This document shows, one piece after another, positions 54,606 through 63,322 of a DNA stretch of 64,000 bases. This DNA comes from Actinomadura sp. WMMA1423 (GTDB taxonomy: Bacteria > Actinomycetota > Actinomycetes > Streptosporangiales > Streptosporangiaceae). The notes below the pieces were generated by a model. That model had not been told where the DNA came from. It ran no database searches and was given only the letters and a program-made list of their open reading frames with translations. The stretch spans positions 1,240,001-1,304,000 of the forward strand of contig NZ_CP041244.1 in NCBI RefSeq assembly GCF_006547145.1, in the 5' to 3' direction. The position numbers and the translations under genes are program-made. Position 1 is the stretch's first letter, and every line of letters starts with the position of its first letter.

Positions 54606-55391
54606 TCAGGGCGCCGATTCCCGGAGCATCTCGACGCCCGGCGCGTACTGCAGGAAGGCCGGCCACTCACCGCCGCCGTCCACATTGAGGACGGCGCCGG
54701 TGACGTGGGCGGCGAGCGGCGACGCGAGCAGAGCGCAGGCATGCCCGACGTCGGCCGGCGCGGCGAACACGCCGCGGGGGATCGTCGCGGCCACGCGCTC
54801 CATCCGCGCGGGGTCCCCGTAGTGGTCCGCCGCCCCCTCCGTCTCGACGAGGCCGCAACTGACGGCGTTGACCCTGACCCGCGGCGCCCACTCGACGGCG
54901 AGGCTCCGGGTCAGGCTCTCCAGCGCCGCCTTCGCCGCCCCGTACACCGCCGTGCCGGGGCTGGGACGGCGCGCGCTGACGGATGTGATGTTGAGGACCA
55001 CGCCGCCGGACTCCTGCGCGTTCATCACCGGATGCGCCGCCTGCGCCAGGAACACGCCTGCGAGGAAGTTCAGGTCGGTGACCCGGCGGTGGAAGCGCGG
55101 GGAGGCGGAGGCGAACGCGGTGAAGGGCGCTCCCCCGGCGTTGTTCACGACGACGTCGATCCTGCCGTGCCGTCCCGCCGCCGCGTCCACCCACCGGGCG
55201 ACCTGTTCCTCGTCCCGGACGTCGACACGGGTGAACGCGGGTCCAGACGCGTCCCCACCGGGGTCGGTACGGCCGCAGACCTCCACGGCCGCCCCGGCCT
55301 CCATGAAGGTCCGGGCGATTCCCGCCCCGACGCCGCGGGTTCCGCCGGTCACCAGGACGACCCGGCCCGCGAAATCGATCGTCAGCGCCAA
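54606..55391 (-). CDS. SDR oxidoreductase (Rv3549c-like)
   Basis: 261 residues. TGGTRGVG at 15-22, NNAG, S-x-Y-x-K with YGAAK, end LNVDGGGEWPAFLQ. It resembles the Rv3549c SDR of the mycobacterial KstR2 regulon; a (3R)-hydroxyacyl-CoA step is likely. TTG start with GGAGGG nine bases upstream. A KstR2-type site lies 125 bases upstream. Confidence 0.82.
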   Translation of the reverse strand: MALTIDFAGRVVLVTGGTRGVGAGIARTFMEAGAAVEVCGRTDPGGDASGPAFTRVDVRDEEQVARWVDAAAGRHGRIDVVVNNAGGAPFTAFASASPRFHRRVTDLNFLAGVFLAQAAHPVMNAQESGGVVLNITSVSARRPSPGTAVYGAAKAALESLTRSLAVEWAPRVRVNAVSCGLVETEGAADHYGDPARMERVAATIPRGVFAAPADVGHACALLASPLAAHVTGAVLNVDGGGEWPAFLQYAPGVEMLRESAP

Positions 55392-55515
55392 CTCTCATTC
55401 CCTCCTAAGCATCAGCGCCTGCCCGATGGCCGGCATCTGCTGCTGCCCGCCGGACATGTCGCCGGCAGAGCACGGCGCGCTTCTGCCTCCGCCCGTCCGC
55501 TGCGGCTGCGGCTAA

Positions 55516-55529
55516 AACAAACATTTGTT
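55516..55529. promoter_or_regulatory. KstR2-type operator, Rv3549c-like SDR
   Basis: AACAAACATTTGTT, the other strand form of the ipdC/ipdA site. Confidence 0.75.
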
Positions 55530-55573
55530 AGCCTCGGGAGGCTAGGATGACCTGGATCACATCGTCAAGGGAA

Positions 55574-55601
55574 GCCCCGGCCGCCCTAGGGCGGCCGGGG
55601 C
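55574..55601. terminator. Hairpin terminator after echA20
   Basis: Perfect palindrome with 13-bp arms (GCCCCGGCCGCCC) joined at a central TA, thirteen bases beyond the echA20 stop. Confidence 0.7.
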
Positions 55602-55613
55602 CGGGATCCCGTG

Positions 55614-56384
55614 TCAGGAGTGCGCTTGATCGCCCTTCAGCGGCTCGCCGGTGGCGACGAAGGCGTCCCGGTGCCGATCGGCCACGCCGGCGAGCGAGAG
55701 CTCGAACGTGAAGCCCTGCTCGAACCGGTAGGAGCGGTTGACGTCCACGGGATCGATGCCGTTCAGCGCCTCTTTCGCCGCCCGGACGACGGTCGTGTCC
55801 TTCGCGGCGATCTCCTGGGCCACCGCGATGGCCGCGTCGTCGAGCCGCTCGCGCGGCACCACGTCCAGGACCGACCCGTACTGCAGGAGCTGCCGGGCCG
55901 GAATCGTCCGGCTCGTGTAGTACAGCGTGCGGAGCAGGTGGACGGGCACCAGCCGGGCGAGGTGCGTGGCGGCGCCCAGCGCTCCGCGGTCGACCTCGGG
56001 CACCCCGAAGTAGGCGTCCTCGGAAGCGACGATGGTGTCGGCGTTACCGACCAGGCCGACGCCGCCGCCGAGGCAGAAGCCGTGGACCGCGGCGACGACC
56101 GGGACCGCGCACTCGTAGATGGCCTTGAACGCCGCGTAGCACTGCCGGTTGACTCCCACGAGCGCCTCGAAACCGGGCGTCCGCTGCAGTTCCTTGATGT
56201 CCACCCCGGCGTTGAATCCGCGCCCCTCGGCCCGGAGCACGACGACCCGCGCGTCCTCGTCCCGGCCCGCCTCCGCCACGGCGGCGGCCAGGTCGCGCCA
56301 GCCCGCCACCGGCAGTGCGTTGACCGGCGGGAAGTCCATCGTGATGACGCGGATGCCGCCCTGCGCGACCGACGTGATGCCCAT
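55614..56384 (-). CDS. echA20: Ring D hydrolase EchA20 (crotonase family)
   Basis: 256 residues. GRGFNAGVDIKELQRTPG, GFCLGGGVGLVGNADTIV and YFGVPEVDRGALG match EchA20 (Rv3550), which hydrolyses ring D of the CoA-linked intermediate. GAGGGG before the ATG at 56384; a longer frame runs over the operator. Divergent from the SDR at 56522. Confidence 0.88.
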   Translation of the reverse strand: MGITSVAQGGIRVITMDFPPVNALPVAGWRDLAAAVAEAGRDEDARVVVLRAEGRGFNAGVDIKELQRTPGFEALVGVNRQCYAAFKAIYECAVPVVAAVHGFCLGGGVGLVGNADTIVASEDAYFGVPEVDRGALGAATHLARLVPVHLLRTLYYTSRTIPARQLLQYGSVLDVVPRERLDDAAIAVAQEIAAKDTTVVRAAKEALNGIDPVDVNRSYRFEQGFTFELSLAGVADRHRDAFVATGEPLKGDQAHS

Positions 56385-56427
56385 GTTCCGCCCCTCTCGG
56401 CGCGCCGACCTGCGGGCGCTCTTGTTG

Positions 56428-56441
56428 GCCAAATGTTTGTT
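56428..56441. promoter_or_regulatory. KstR2-type operator, echA20/SDR divergent promoter
   Basis: GCCAAATGTTTGTT; right half perfect. Confidence 0.65.
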
Positions 56442-56521
56442 AGGTAACTTAGCATCGCGGTGCACCACCACCCCCGGGCACGCGAGCGATCGCCGGCGCG
56501 CCCCACGGATGAGGAGAGATT

Positions 56522-57430
56522 GTGAGCGGAATATGCACCGGCAGGATCGCCATCGTCACCGGCGCCGGACGCGGGCTGGGGCGGGCGCACGCGCTCGAAC
56601 TCGCCCGGCAGGGCGCCCGGGTGGTCGTCAACGACCTGGGGGCCGAACTGGACGGCGGCGGGCGGTCGGCGGGGCCCGCGCAGGAGGTCGTCGAGGAGAT
56701 CCGGGCCCTGGGCGGTGAGGCCGTCGCCAACGGCGAGGACGTCGCCGACTTCGACGGCGCCCGGCGGCTCGTCCGGCAGGCGATCGACACGTTCGGCGGG
56801 CTGGACGTCCTCGTCGCCAACGCCGGGTTCCTGCGCGACCGGATGCTGGTCAACACCTCCGAGGAGGAGTGGGACGCCGTCGTCAGGGTGCACCTCAAGG
56901 GGCATTTCGCCACCCTGCGGCACGCGGCCGAGTACTGGCGCGCCGAGTCCAAGGCCGGACGGGCCCGCAGCGCGCGCGTCATCGCCACGACATCCGGCGC
57001 GGGCCTGCAGGGCAGCGTCGGCCAGGCGGCCTACAGCGCGGCCAAGGCCGGGATCGCGGCGCTCACCCTGGTCGCGGCGGAGGAGCTCGGCCGGTACGGC
57101 GTCACCGTCAACGCGCTCGCCCCGTCGGCGCGGACCCGGATGACCGAGACCGCGTTCGCCGAGAAGATGGCCGCATCGGACACCGGGTTCGACGCCATGA
57201 CCCCCGAGAACGTCTCACCGGTCGTGGCCTGGCTCGCGACCGAGGAGTCCGCGGACGTGACCGGCCGGGTGATCGAGGTCGAGGGCGGCCGGATCTGCCT
57301 GGAGGACGGGTGGCGGCACGGCCCGGCCGCCGCGCTCGACCGCCGGTGGGACGCGGCCGGCGTCGGGGCCGCGCTGCGCGGCCTCATCGACGGCTCCCCC
57401 GCCCCCGAGCCGGTCTACGGCGCCAAGTGA
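56522..57430 (+). CDS. SDR oxidoreductase (Rv3548c-like)
   Basis: 302 residues. TGAGRGLG at 13-20, VVVNDLGAEL, NAGFLRDRML, Y-S-A-A-K. Long C-terminal end typical of (3R)-hydroxyacyl-CoA dehydrogenases and of Rv3548c in the mycobacterial KstR2 regulon. GTG start with GAGGAGAG. First of SDR-thiolase-MaoC hydratase-iclR2. Confidence 0.85.
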   Translation: MSGICTGRIAIVTGAGRGLGRAHALELARQGARVVVNDLGAELDGGGRSAGPAQEVVEEIRALGGEAVANGEDVADFDGARRLVRQAIDTFGGLDVLVANAGFLRDRMLVNTSEEEWDAVVRVHLKGHFATLRHAAEYWRAESKAGRARSARVIATTSGAGLQGSVGQAAYSAAKAGIAALTLVAAEELGRYGVTVNALAPSARTRMTETAFAEKMAASDTGFDAMTPENVSPVVAWLATEESADVTGRVIEVEGGRICLEDGWRHGPAAALDRRWDAAGVGAALRGLIDGSPAPEPVYGAK

Positions 57431-57468
57431 CCCGTTCCGCCATCGCAGGTTCTACCAGGGAGGTAGTC

Positions 57469-58689
57469 ATGTCCGACGCCGTCATCGTCGCCATGGCCCG
57501 GTCGCCGATCGGCCGGGCGTTCAAGGGCTCGCTGAAGGACATGCGCGCCGACGACCTGCTCGGTCAGATGCTCGCCGCCGCGTTCGCCCAGGCCCCCGCG
57601 CTGGACCCTGCGTCCCTGGACGACCTGGTGGTCGGGTGCGCCCAGCCCGCCGGTGAGCAGGGCTACAACATCGCCCGGCAGGCCGCCGTCGGCGCGGGGC
57701 TCGACGAGGTCCCCGGGACCGTCGTGCAGCGGTACTGCGCGTCGAGCGTGCAGGCGACGCGGATGGCACTGCACGCGATCAGGTCGGGCGAGGGGCACGC
57801 CTTCGTCGCCGCCGGCGTCGAGTGCGTCTCCCGGTTCGGCAGGGGCAAGGCGGACGGGATGGACGGCACCCGCAACCCCCGGTACGCCGACGCGTCGGCC
57901 CGGACCGAAGCCCGGTCCGGCGCCGGCGCACCGCCGTGGACGGACCCGCGCGGCAACGGCGAGCTCCCCGACCCCTACATCGCCATGGGGCAGACGGCGG
58001 AGAACGTCGCGGTGCTGCGCGGTGTGAGCCGAGAGCGCCAGGACGAGTTCGCGGTCCGGAGCCAGAACCTGGCCGAGAAGGCGATCGCCGACGGCTTCTT
58101 CGACACCGACATCACGCCCGTGACCCTTCCCGACGGCACGGTCGTGGCTCGTGACGACTGCCCGCGCGCGGGAGTGACCATCGAATCGGTGTCGGCGCTC
58201 ACTCCGGTGTTCCGCCCGGACGGGACGGTCACCGCGGCGAACTGCTGCCCGCTGAACGACGGCGCCGCCGCGCTCGTGGTCGTGTCCGCCGAGCGGGCCC
58301 GCGACCTCGGGCTGGCACCGCTGGCCCGGATCGTGTCCACCGGGGTGTCGGCCCTGTCTCCGGAGATCATGGGGCTCGGCCCGACCGAGGCGATGACCCG
58401 GGCGCTCGGCCACGCCGCCCTGCGCGCGTCCGACCTTGATCTCGTCGAGATCAACGAGGCTTTCGCCGCGCAGGTGCTCCCGGTGTGCGACGACCTCGGC
58501 CTGGACCTGGACGCGGTCAACCCGCACGGCGGTGCGATCGCGCTCGGCCATCCGTTCGGCATGACCGGGGCACGCATGATCACCACGCTCGTCAACGGGC
58601 TGCGCCGGCGCGATGGGGAGTTCGGCGCCGTCACCATGTGCGCGGCGGGCGGCCAGGGCATGGCACTGATCCTGCAGCGGATGTCCTGA
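57469..58689 (+). CDS. Acetyl-CoA C-acyltransferase (thiolase)
   Basis: 406 residues. Nucleophile C90 in QRYCASSVQ, H361 in GHPFGMTG, C391 in MCAAGGQG. The sequence is not that of FadA5 or FadA6 and is nearer general FadA/PaaJ-type enzymes. GGGAGG before the ATG. With the preceding SDR and following hydratase it forms a beta-oxidation set. Confidence 0.87.
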   Translation: MSDAVIVAMARSPIGRAFKGSLKDMRADDLLGQMLAAAFAQAPALDPASLDDLVVGCAQPAGEQGYNIARQAAVGAGLDEVPGTVVQRYCASSVQATRMALHAIRSGEGHAFVAAGVECVSRFGRGKADGMDGTRNPRYADASARTEARSGAGAPPWTDPRGNGELPDPYIAMGQTAENVAVLRGVSRERQDEFAVRSQNLAEKAIADGFFDTDITPVTLPDGTVVARDDCPRAGVTIESVSALTPVFRPDGTVTAANCCPLNDGAAALVVVSAERARDLGLAPLARIVSTGVSALSPEIMGLGPTEAMTRALGHAALRASDLDLVEINEAFAAQVLPVCDDLGLDLDAVNPHGGAIALGHPFGMTGARMITTLVNGLRRRDGEFGAVTMCAAGGQGMALILQRMS

Positions 58690-59543
58690 TGGCCGCCGTG
58701 GACGGAACCGGGCCCGGCACGGTGAGGGAGGACCCGTTGACCGAGAACGCGGACGCTTGGGTGGGGCGATCACTCGGCGAGCGCACGGTCGCGTGGACCG
58801 AGCGGGACGCCGTTCTGTACGCGCTCGCGGTCGGGGCCAAGGCGACGGAACTCGACCTCGTCTACGAGGACCGGCTCCGCACGCTGCCCACCTTCGGGTT
58901 GACGCTCGCCCAGTGGGGGCCGGACGCGCTGGGCGAGGCAGGGGCGTTCGACACCTCACGCGGGTTGCACGGCGCCCAGCGACTGGAGGTGCTGGCGCCG
59001 CTGCCGCCGCGCGGCGAGCTGACGATGTCGGCCTGTGTGGAGGCCGTCTGGGACAAGGGCTCGGCCGCGGTCTTCGAGGTCCGGGTGGACAGCGAGTGCT
59101 TCGTCGCCCATTGGTCCATCTTCGCTCCCGGCGCGGGGGGCTTCGGAGGGGAACGCGGGCCCGGCGGTTCGCGCGTCCCGATGCGAGACGCGACCCACAC
59201 CCTGCCGGTCGAGACGTTCGCCGAGCAGGCGGCGCTGTACCGGTTGTGCGGCGACCGGCACGCGATCCACATCGATCCGGACGCCGCCCGCGCGATCGGC
59301 GGGGAGCGTCCGATCCTGCACGGCCTGTGCACCATGGCCGCAAGCCTGCTCGTCCTCGCGCGCGGCATCGGCGCGCACCCGGCCGACCTGCGCGCCGCGA
59401 GCTGCCGCTTCACCTCCCCGGTCGTCCCGGGGGACGTTCTGGAGCTCACGGCCGACACGTCGGGAGCGACCGCGGCCTTCGAGGTCGGCATGGGCGCCGC
59501 GATCGTGCTCGGCTCCGGTCTGGCCCGGTTCGGCGACGGATGA
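58689..59543 (+). CDS. MaoC-type (R)-hydratase, double hot-dog
   Basis: 284 residues. The hydratase-2 motif YRLCGDRHAIHIDP at 184-197 gives D189 and H194; the N-terminal hot-dog lacks it, as in eukaryotic 17beta-HSD4 hydratase 2. It hydrates trans-2-enoyl-CoA to (3R)-hydroxyacyl-CoA. ATG at 58689 overlaps the thiolase stop; a TTG at 58737 with GGGAGG seven bases upstream is a strong alternative start (residue 17). Confidence 0.85.
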   Translation: MAAVDGTGPGTVREDPLTENADAWVGRSLGERTVAWTERDAVLYALAVGAKATELDLVYEDRLRTLPTFGLTLAQWGPDALGEAGAFDTSRGLHGAQRLEVLAPLPPRGELTMSACVEAVWDKGSAAVFEVRVDSECFVAHWSIFAPGAGGFGGERGPGGSRVPMRDATHTLPVETFAEQAALYRLCGDRHAIHIDPDAARAIGGERPILHGLCTMAASLLVLARGIGAHPADLRAASCRFTSPVVPGDVLELTADTSGATAAFEVGMGAAIVLGSGLARFGDG

Positions 59544-59556
59544 GGGGGCGGAGCGG

Positions 59557-60408
59557 ATGAGAACCGGCAGCGCGACTCCGGCGTCCATGATCGACCGTGT
59601 GGTGTGCGTCATCGACGCCTTCGACGGCCCGGCCCACCTGTCGCTCGCCGAGGTGGTGCGGCGGACCGACCTGCCGCGCTCATCCGTCCACCGCATCCTC
59701 GAACGCCTGGTGGCCGTCCGCTGGCTGGTCCGGGAGGGGAACCGGTACCGGCTCGGGCTCCGCATGCTCGAGCTCGGGTCGCTGGTCCTCCAGCAGGACC
59801 GCATCCGGGACGCCGCGACGCCCTTCATGCATCAGCTGGCCGCCGCCAGCCGCAACGTCGTGCATCTGGCCGTCCTGGACGGAACGGAGATCGTCTATCT
59901 GGAGAAGATCGGCGCTTCGCACGGAGCGGGTCTGCCCTCGCGGACGGGCGGCCGCGCCCCGGCCTACTGCACCGCCGTGGGGAAGGCGCTGCTCGCGTAC
60001 GCCGACGACGAGGCCGTGCAGCGGGTCATCGACGGCGGGTTGCGGGCGCGGACGCCGTTCACGGTCACCGACCCCGTCCGGCTGCGGCGGGAACTGCGGC
60101 GGGTGCGCGAGAGCGGGGCCGCCTTCGACCGGGAGGAGGCGGTCCGGGGTGTGGGCTGCGTCGCCGCGGCCGTGCGCGGGCCCGGTGCTCCCGTGGCGGC
60201 GCTGTCGGTGTGCGGGCCGATCCGCCGGATGGACTTCGGCCGGCTCACCCCGGCGGTGCAGCACGCGGCGCAGCGGGTCTGGCGTGCGGCCGGTGCCCTC
60301 CCGGTGCAGGACCGACCGCACGCCGCCGAACGCCCCCGCGCCGGCGGCTGGCCGACCGGAGCGCTGGACGCGTGGGCCACCTGGCCGCGGCTGACCGACT
60401 GGTTCTGA
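59557..60408 (+). CDS. IclR-family regulator, paralogue
   Basis: 283 residues, winged helix about 12-68 with LPRSSVHRILERL, effector domain with TGGRAPAYCTAVGKALLA. High identity to the IclR at 8833-9687 along the full length and the same tail (LDAWATWPRLTDWF). 13 bases after the hydratase gene, so transcribed with the ring C/D set, but followed by an IclR-type site before kstD. It may recognise the same operators. Confidence 0.9.
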   Translation: MRTGSATPASMIDRVVCVIDAFDGPAHLSLAEVVRRTDLPRSSVHRILERLVAVRWLVREGNRYRLGLRMLELGSLVLQQDRIRDAATPFMHQLAAASRNVVHLAVLDGTEIVYLEKIGASHGAGLPSRTGGRAPAYCTAVGKALLAYADDEAVQRVIDGGLRARTPFTVTDPVRLRRELRRVRESGAAFDREEAVRGVGCVAAAVRGPGAPVAALSVCGPIRRMDFGRLTPAVQHAAQRVWRAAGALPVQDRPHAAERPRAGGWPTGALDAWATWPRLTDWF

Positions 60409-60412
60409 CGGC

Positions 60413-60429
60413 GTTCCAATGATCGGGAG
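60413..60429. promoter_or_regulatory. Putative IclR operator, kstD
   Basis: GTTCC-AATGATC-GGGAG; right half perfect, left half degenerate; 80 bases before the kstD start. Confidence 0.45.
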
Positions 60430-60509
60430 AGCGCATCGTCCCCGTGCTCTCACCTGCGAAGAATCGATGGTGAGCCGGATTCTCGCGACGCCTGATCGGA
60501 GGCACCCCC

Positions 60510-62183
60510 ATGACGTCCAGTCCCCCGGGCTGGGACCACGAGGTCGACATCCTGCTGGCCGGCAGCGGCGCCGGCGGGATGGCCGGTGCCATCGCCGCCC
60601 ACGACGCGGGACTGTCCGCGCTCGTCGTCGAGAAGGCGCCCCGCTACGGCGGATCGACCGCCCTGTCCGGCGGCGGGATCTGGATCCCCAACAACCCCAC
60701 GCTGAAGCGGCTGGGCCGCGAGGACGACCCCGAGGACGTCCGCCGGTACCTGCGGGCGATCATCGGGGGCCGCGTGCCCGCCGCCCGGCTGGACGCCTAC
60801 GTGGACCAGGGCCCCGCGGCGATGGAGGCGCTCCATCGGGTGAGCCGGCATATGGACTTCAGTTGGTGTCCCGGCTACTCCGACTACCATCCGGAGGCGC
60901 CGGGCGGGCGGCCGCTCGGGCGGACCATCGAGCCGCGGCCGATCGACGCGCGGCGGCTCGGCCCGGACGAGGAGTTCCTACTGGAGGCGGACCTGCCGTC
61001 CCCGATGGGCCTGTGGTTCACCGGGTACGAGGGCCGGCAGCTGATGATGTTCCGGCGCACCTGGTCCGGCAAGTGGATGCTGCGCATCGCCGCCTGGCGG
61101 GTGCTGAGCAATCTCGTGCGTCGCCGCCACATGAAGACCCTCGGTGCCTCGCTCGTCGTCCGGCTCCGGCTGACGATGCAGGACCTGCGGATACCGCTGT
61201 GGCTGAACACTCCGCTCACCGACCTGGTCGTCGAGGACGGCCAGGTGATCGGCGCCGTGGTCGAGCGCGACGGCCGCCCCTTGCGCGTCCGGGCCAGGTG
61301 CGGTGTCGTCATCGCCACCGGCGGCTTCGACCACGACGCCGACCTGCGTAAGGAGCACCTCCCGGAACTGGGCCGGGAGGACTTCAGCGCGGGGGCCGGC
61401 AGCAACGTCGGCGACGGCATCCGCATCGGGCATCGGGCCGGAGCCGCGCTGGACCTCATGGACGACGCGTGGTGGATGCCCTCCGTCAGGCTGCCCGGCG
61501 GTTCGGTCTTCCCACTGGTCACCGAGCGGTGCATTCCCCGAATGGTGATCGTGGACCAGAAGGGTGAGCGGTTCACGAACGAGGCGGCGCCCTACGTCAA
61601 CTTCGTGCACGCGCAGTTGGAGGGAGGCCACGTCCCCGCATACGAGATCTTCGACGCGAAGGCGCGCAGCCGCTACCAGTTCGCCGGGATCATGCCGGGG
61701 CAGCCGTTCCCCCGCGACTGGTACACCAGCGGCCTGGTCACCAAGGCCGACGACCTCGGCGACCTCGCCCGGCGCATCGGCGTGCCGGCGGACGCCCTCA
61801 AGGCGACCGTGCGGCGCTTCAATGCTCTTGCCCGCAACGGCCGCGACGAGGACTTCGGGCGCGGCGACAGCGCCTACGACCACTACTACGGTGACCCGAC
61901 ACTGCCGAACCCCAACCTCGACGAGATCGGCGGCGGCCCGTACTACGCGGTCCGCATCGAGGTCGGCGACCTGGGTACCAAGGGCGGCCTCGTTACCGAC
62001 GAGCATGCCCGAGTGCTGCGCGCGGACGGCAGGGCCGTCGAGGGGCTCTACGCCACCGGCAACGCGTCCGCCGCGGTGATGGGAAACGAGTACGCCGGAG
62101 CCGGCGCCACGATCGGTCCCGCAATCACCTTCGGCTACGTCGCCGCCCGCCACGCTGCGGCTCGTCCCGCCGTGACGCGGTAG
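60510..62183 (+). CDS. kstD: 3-ketosteroid Delta1-dehydrogenase
   Basis: 557 residues, normal KstD length. FAD motif GSGAGG at 18-23 with E41, YGGST, GGGIWIPNN; PGYSDYHPEAPGG holds an active-site tyrosine (Y123 or Y126); Y528 and G532 in YAGAG match Y487/G491 of Rhodococcus KstD1. It inserts the C1-C2 double bond of 3-ketosteroids, which together with KshAB breaks ring B. GGAGG before the ATG. Convergent with kshB. Confidence 0.92.
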   Translation: MTSSPPGWDHEVDILLAGSGAGGMAGAIAAHDAGLSALVVEKAPRYGGSTALSGGGIWIPNNPTLKRLGREDDPEDVRRYLRAIIGGRVPAARLDAYVDQGPAAMEALHRVSRHMDFSWCPGYSDYHPEAPGGRPLGRTIEPRPIDARRLGPDEEFLLEADLPSPMGLWFTGYEGRQLMMFRRTWSGKWMLRIAAWRVLSNLVRRRHMKTLGASLVVRLRLTMQDLRIPLWLNTPLTDLVVEDGQVIGAVVERDGRPLRVRARCGVVIATGGFDHDADLRKEHLPELGREDFSAGAGSNVGDGIRIGHRAGAALDLMDDAWWMPSVRLPGGSVFPLVTERCIPRMVIVDQKGERFTNEAAPYVNFVHAQLEGGHVPAYEIFDAKARSRYQFAGIMPGQPFPRDWYTSGLVTKADDLGDLARRIGVPADALKATVRRFNALARNGRDEDFGRGDSAYDHYYGDPTLPNPNLDEIGGGPYYAVRIEVGDLGTKGGLVTDEHARVLRADGRAVEGLYATGNASAAVMGNEYAGAGATIGPAITFGYVAARHAAARPAVTR

Positions 62184-62202
62184 CGGCCCGCTCCCCGGAA
62201 CA

Positions 62203-62235
62203 GAAGGGCTCGGCGGCAGTGCCGCCGAGCCCTTC
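62203..62235. terminator. Bidirectional hairpin terminator, kstD/kshB
   Basis: 16-bp perfect arms 62203-62218 and 62220-62235, one base between them. Confidence 0.8.
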
Positions 62236-62275
62236 CCCACTCCCCCGCCCGGGAGATTGCGTTCGTCGGTCTCGT

Positions 62276-63322
62276 TCAGTCGTAGGTGACTTCGACGTCC
62301 TCGGTCACGGGCAGGGACTGGCAGCCCAGTACCCAGCCCTCGGCGAGGTCCTCCTCTTCGAGGACGTCGTTGCGCAGCATCTTCACCTCGCCGGAGACCA
62401 CCTGGCAGGCGCATGCGCTGCACGCGCCCTCGCGGCAGGAGAACGGCGCCCTCACGCCGTTGGCCAGCAGAACGTCGAGCAGCCGGGTCCCGGACGGCCA
62501 GGCAAGGGAGTGCCGCTCGCCGTCGATGGTGACCGTCATCCGTGCGTCCGCGTCGCCGCTGGACGCCGCGGGGAGCGGTGCAGGCTCGGCGAACGGGTCG
62601 CCGGTGAGTGAGTGGAAGCGCTCCACGATCACTCTTTCCCGTGGTAGGCCGACGACCCGCATCGCGTCCGCGACCGCGTCCATGAACGGTTCCGGACCGC
62701 AGACGAACGCGGCGTCCCGGTCCGCGTGCGGGGCGGCGAGAGCGGCCAGGGCGGGGGCCGTGGGCAGCCCCTGGACGCTCTCCAGCCAGTGGACGACCTG
62801 GAGCCGCCCGGGATGGCGCTCCACCAGCCGGCGCAGTTCGGCGGCGAAGATCACCGATGACTCGTCGCGGTTGGCGTAGCACAGCACCGCGCTCCCCTCG
62901 GGGCGCGCCAGTACCGCCTTGATGATGGACATCACCGGTGTGATGCCGCTGCCGCCGGCGAAGAGGAGGAGGCGGCCGTCCAGCCGCTCCGGCGTGAACA
63001 GGCCCGCCGGGGGCAGCACCTGGAGAGTGTCGCCCGGGCGGACGTGGTCGCAGATCCAGTTCGACCCGGTTCCGCCGGAGACCCGCTTCACCGTGATCTT
63101 CATGTGCGGGTCCACACCCGGTGCGCTGGACAGCGAGTAGCAGCGGGCGGTCCCCGAGCCGTCGGCGGCCGGTATCCGCACCGTCAGGAACTGGCCCGGC
63201 CGGTGGTCGAACCGGTCGCGTACTTCCTCGGGCGCTTCGAGCACCAGGGACCGGGCGTCCCGGGTCTCGTCGATGACGTCCAGGACCGTCACCGTGCAGG
63301 CCCCGATATCGGTCACGGTCAA
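62276..63322 (-). CDS. kshB: 3-ketosteroid 9alpha-hydroxylase, reductase subunit
   Basis: 348 residues. FAD motif RCYSLSS, NAD motif GGSGITP, and a C-terminal plant-type [2Fe-2S] domain with C296, C301, C304 and C334. It passes electrons from NADH to the KshA Rieske centre. The TTG start overlaps the stop of the second kshA (TTGA), so the two are translated together; GTG at 63316 is the alternative. Confidence 0.93.
   Translation of the reverse strand: MTVTDIGACTVTVLDVIDETRDARSLVLEAPEEVRDRFDHRPGQFLTVRIPAADGSGTARCYSLSSAPGVDPHMKITVKRVSGGTGSNWICDHVRPGDTLQVLPPAGLFTPERLDGRLLLFAGGSGITPVMSIIKAVLARPEGSAVLCYANRDESSVIFAAELRRLVERHPGRLQVVHWLESVQGLPTAPALAALAAPHADRDAAFVCGPEPFMDAVADAMRVVGLPRERVIVERFHSLTGDPFAEPAPLPAASSGDADARMTVTIDGERHSLAWPSGTRLLDVLLANGVRAPFSCREGACSACACQVVSGEVKMLRNDVLEEEDLAEGWVLGCQSLPVTEDVEVTYD

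Noticed and set aside
60425..60455. GAGAGC/GCTCTC repeat after the second iclR gene
   Set aside because: Arms are only six bases and the spacing is loose; not strong enough for a terminator call.
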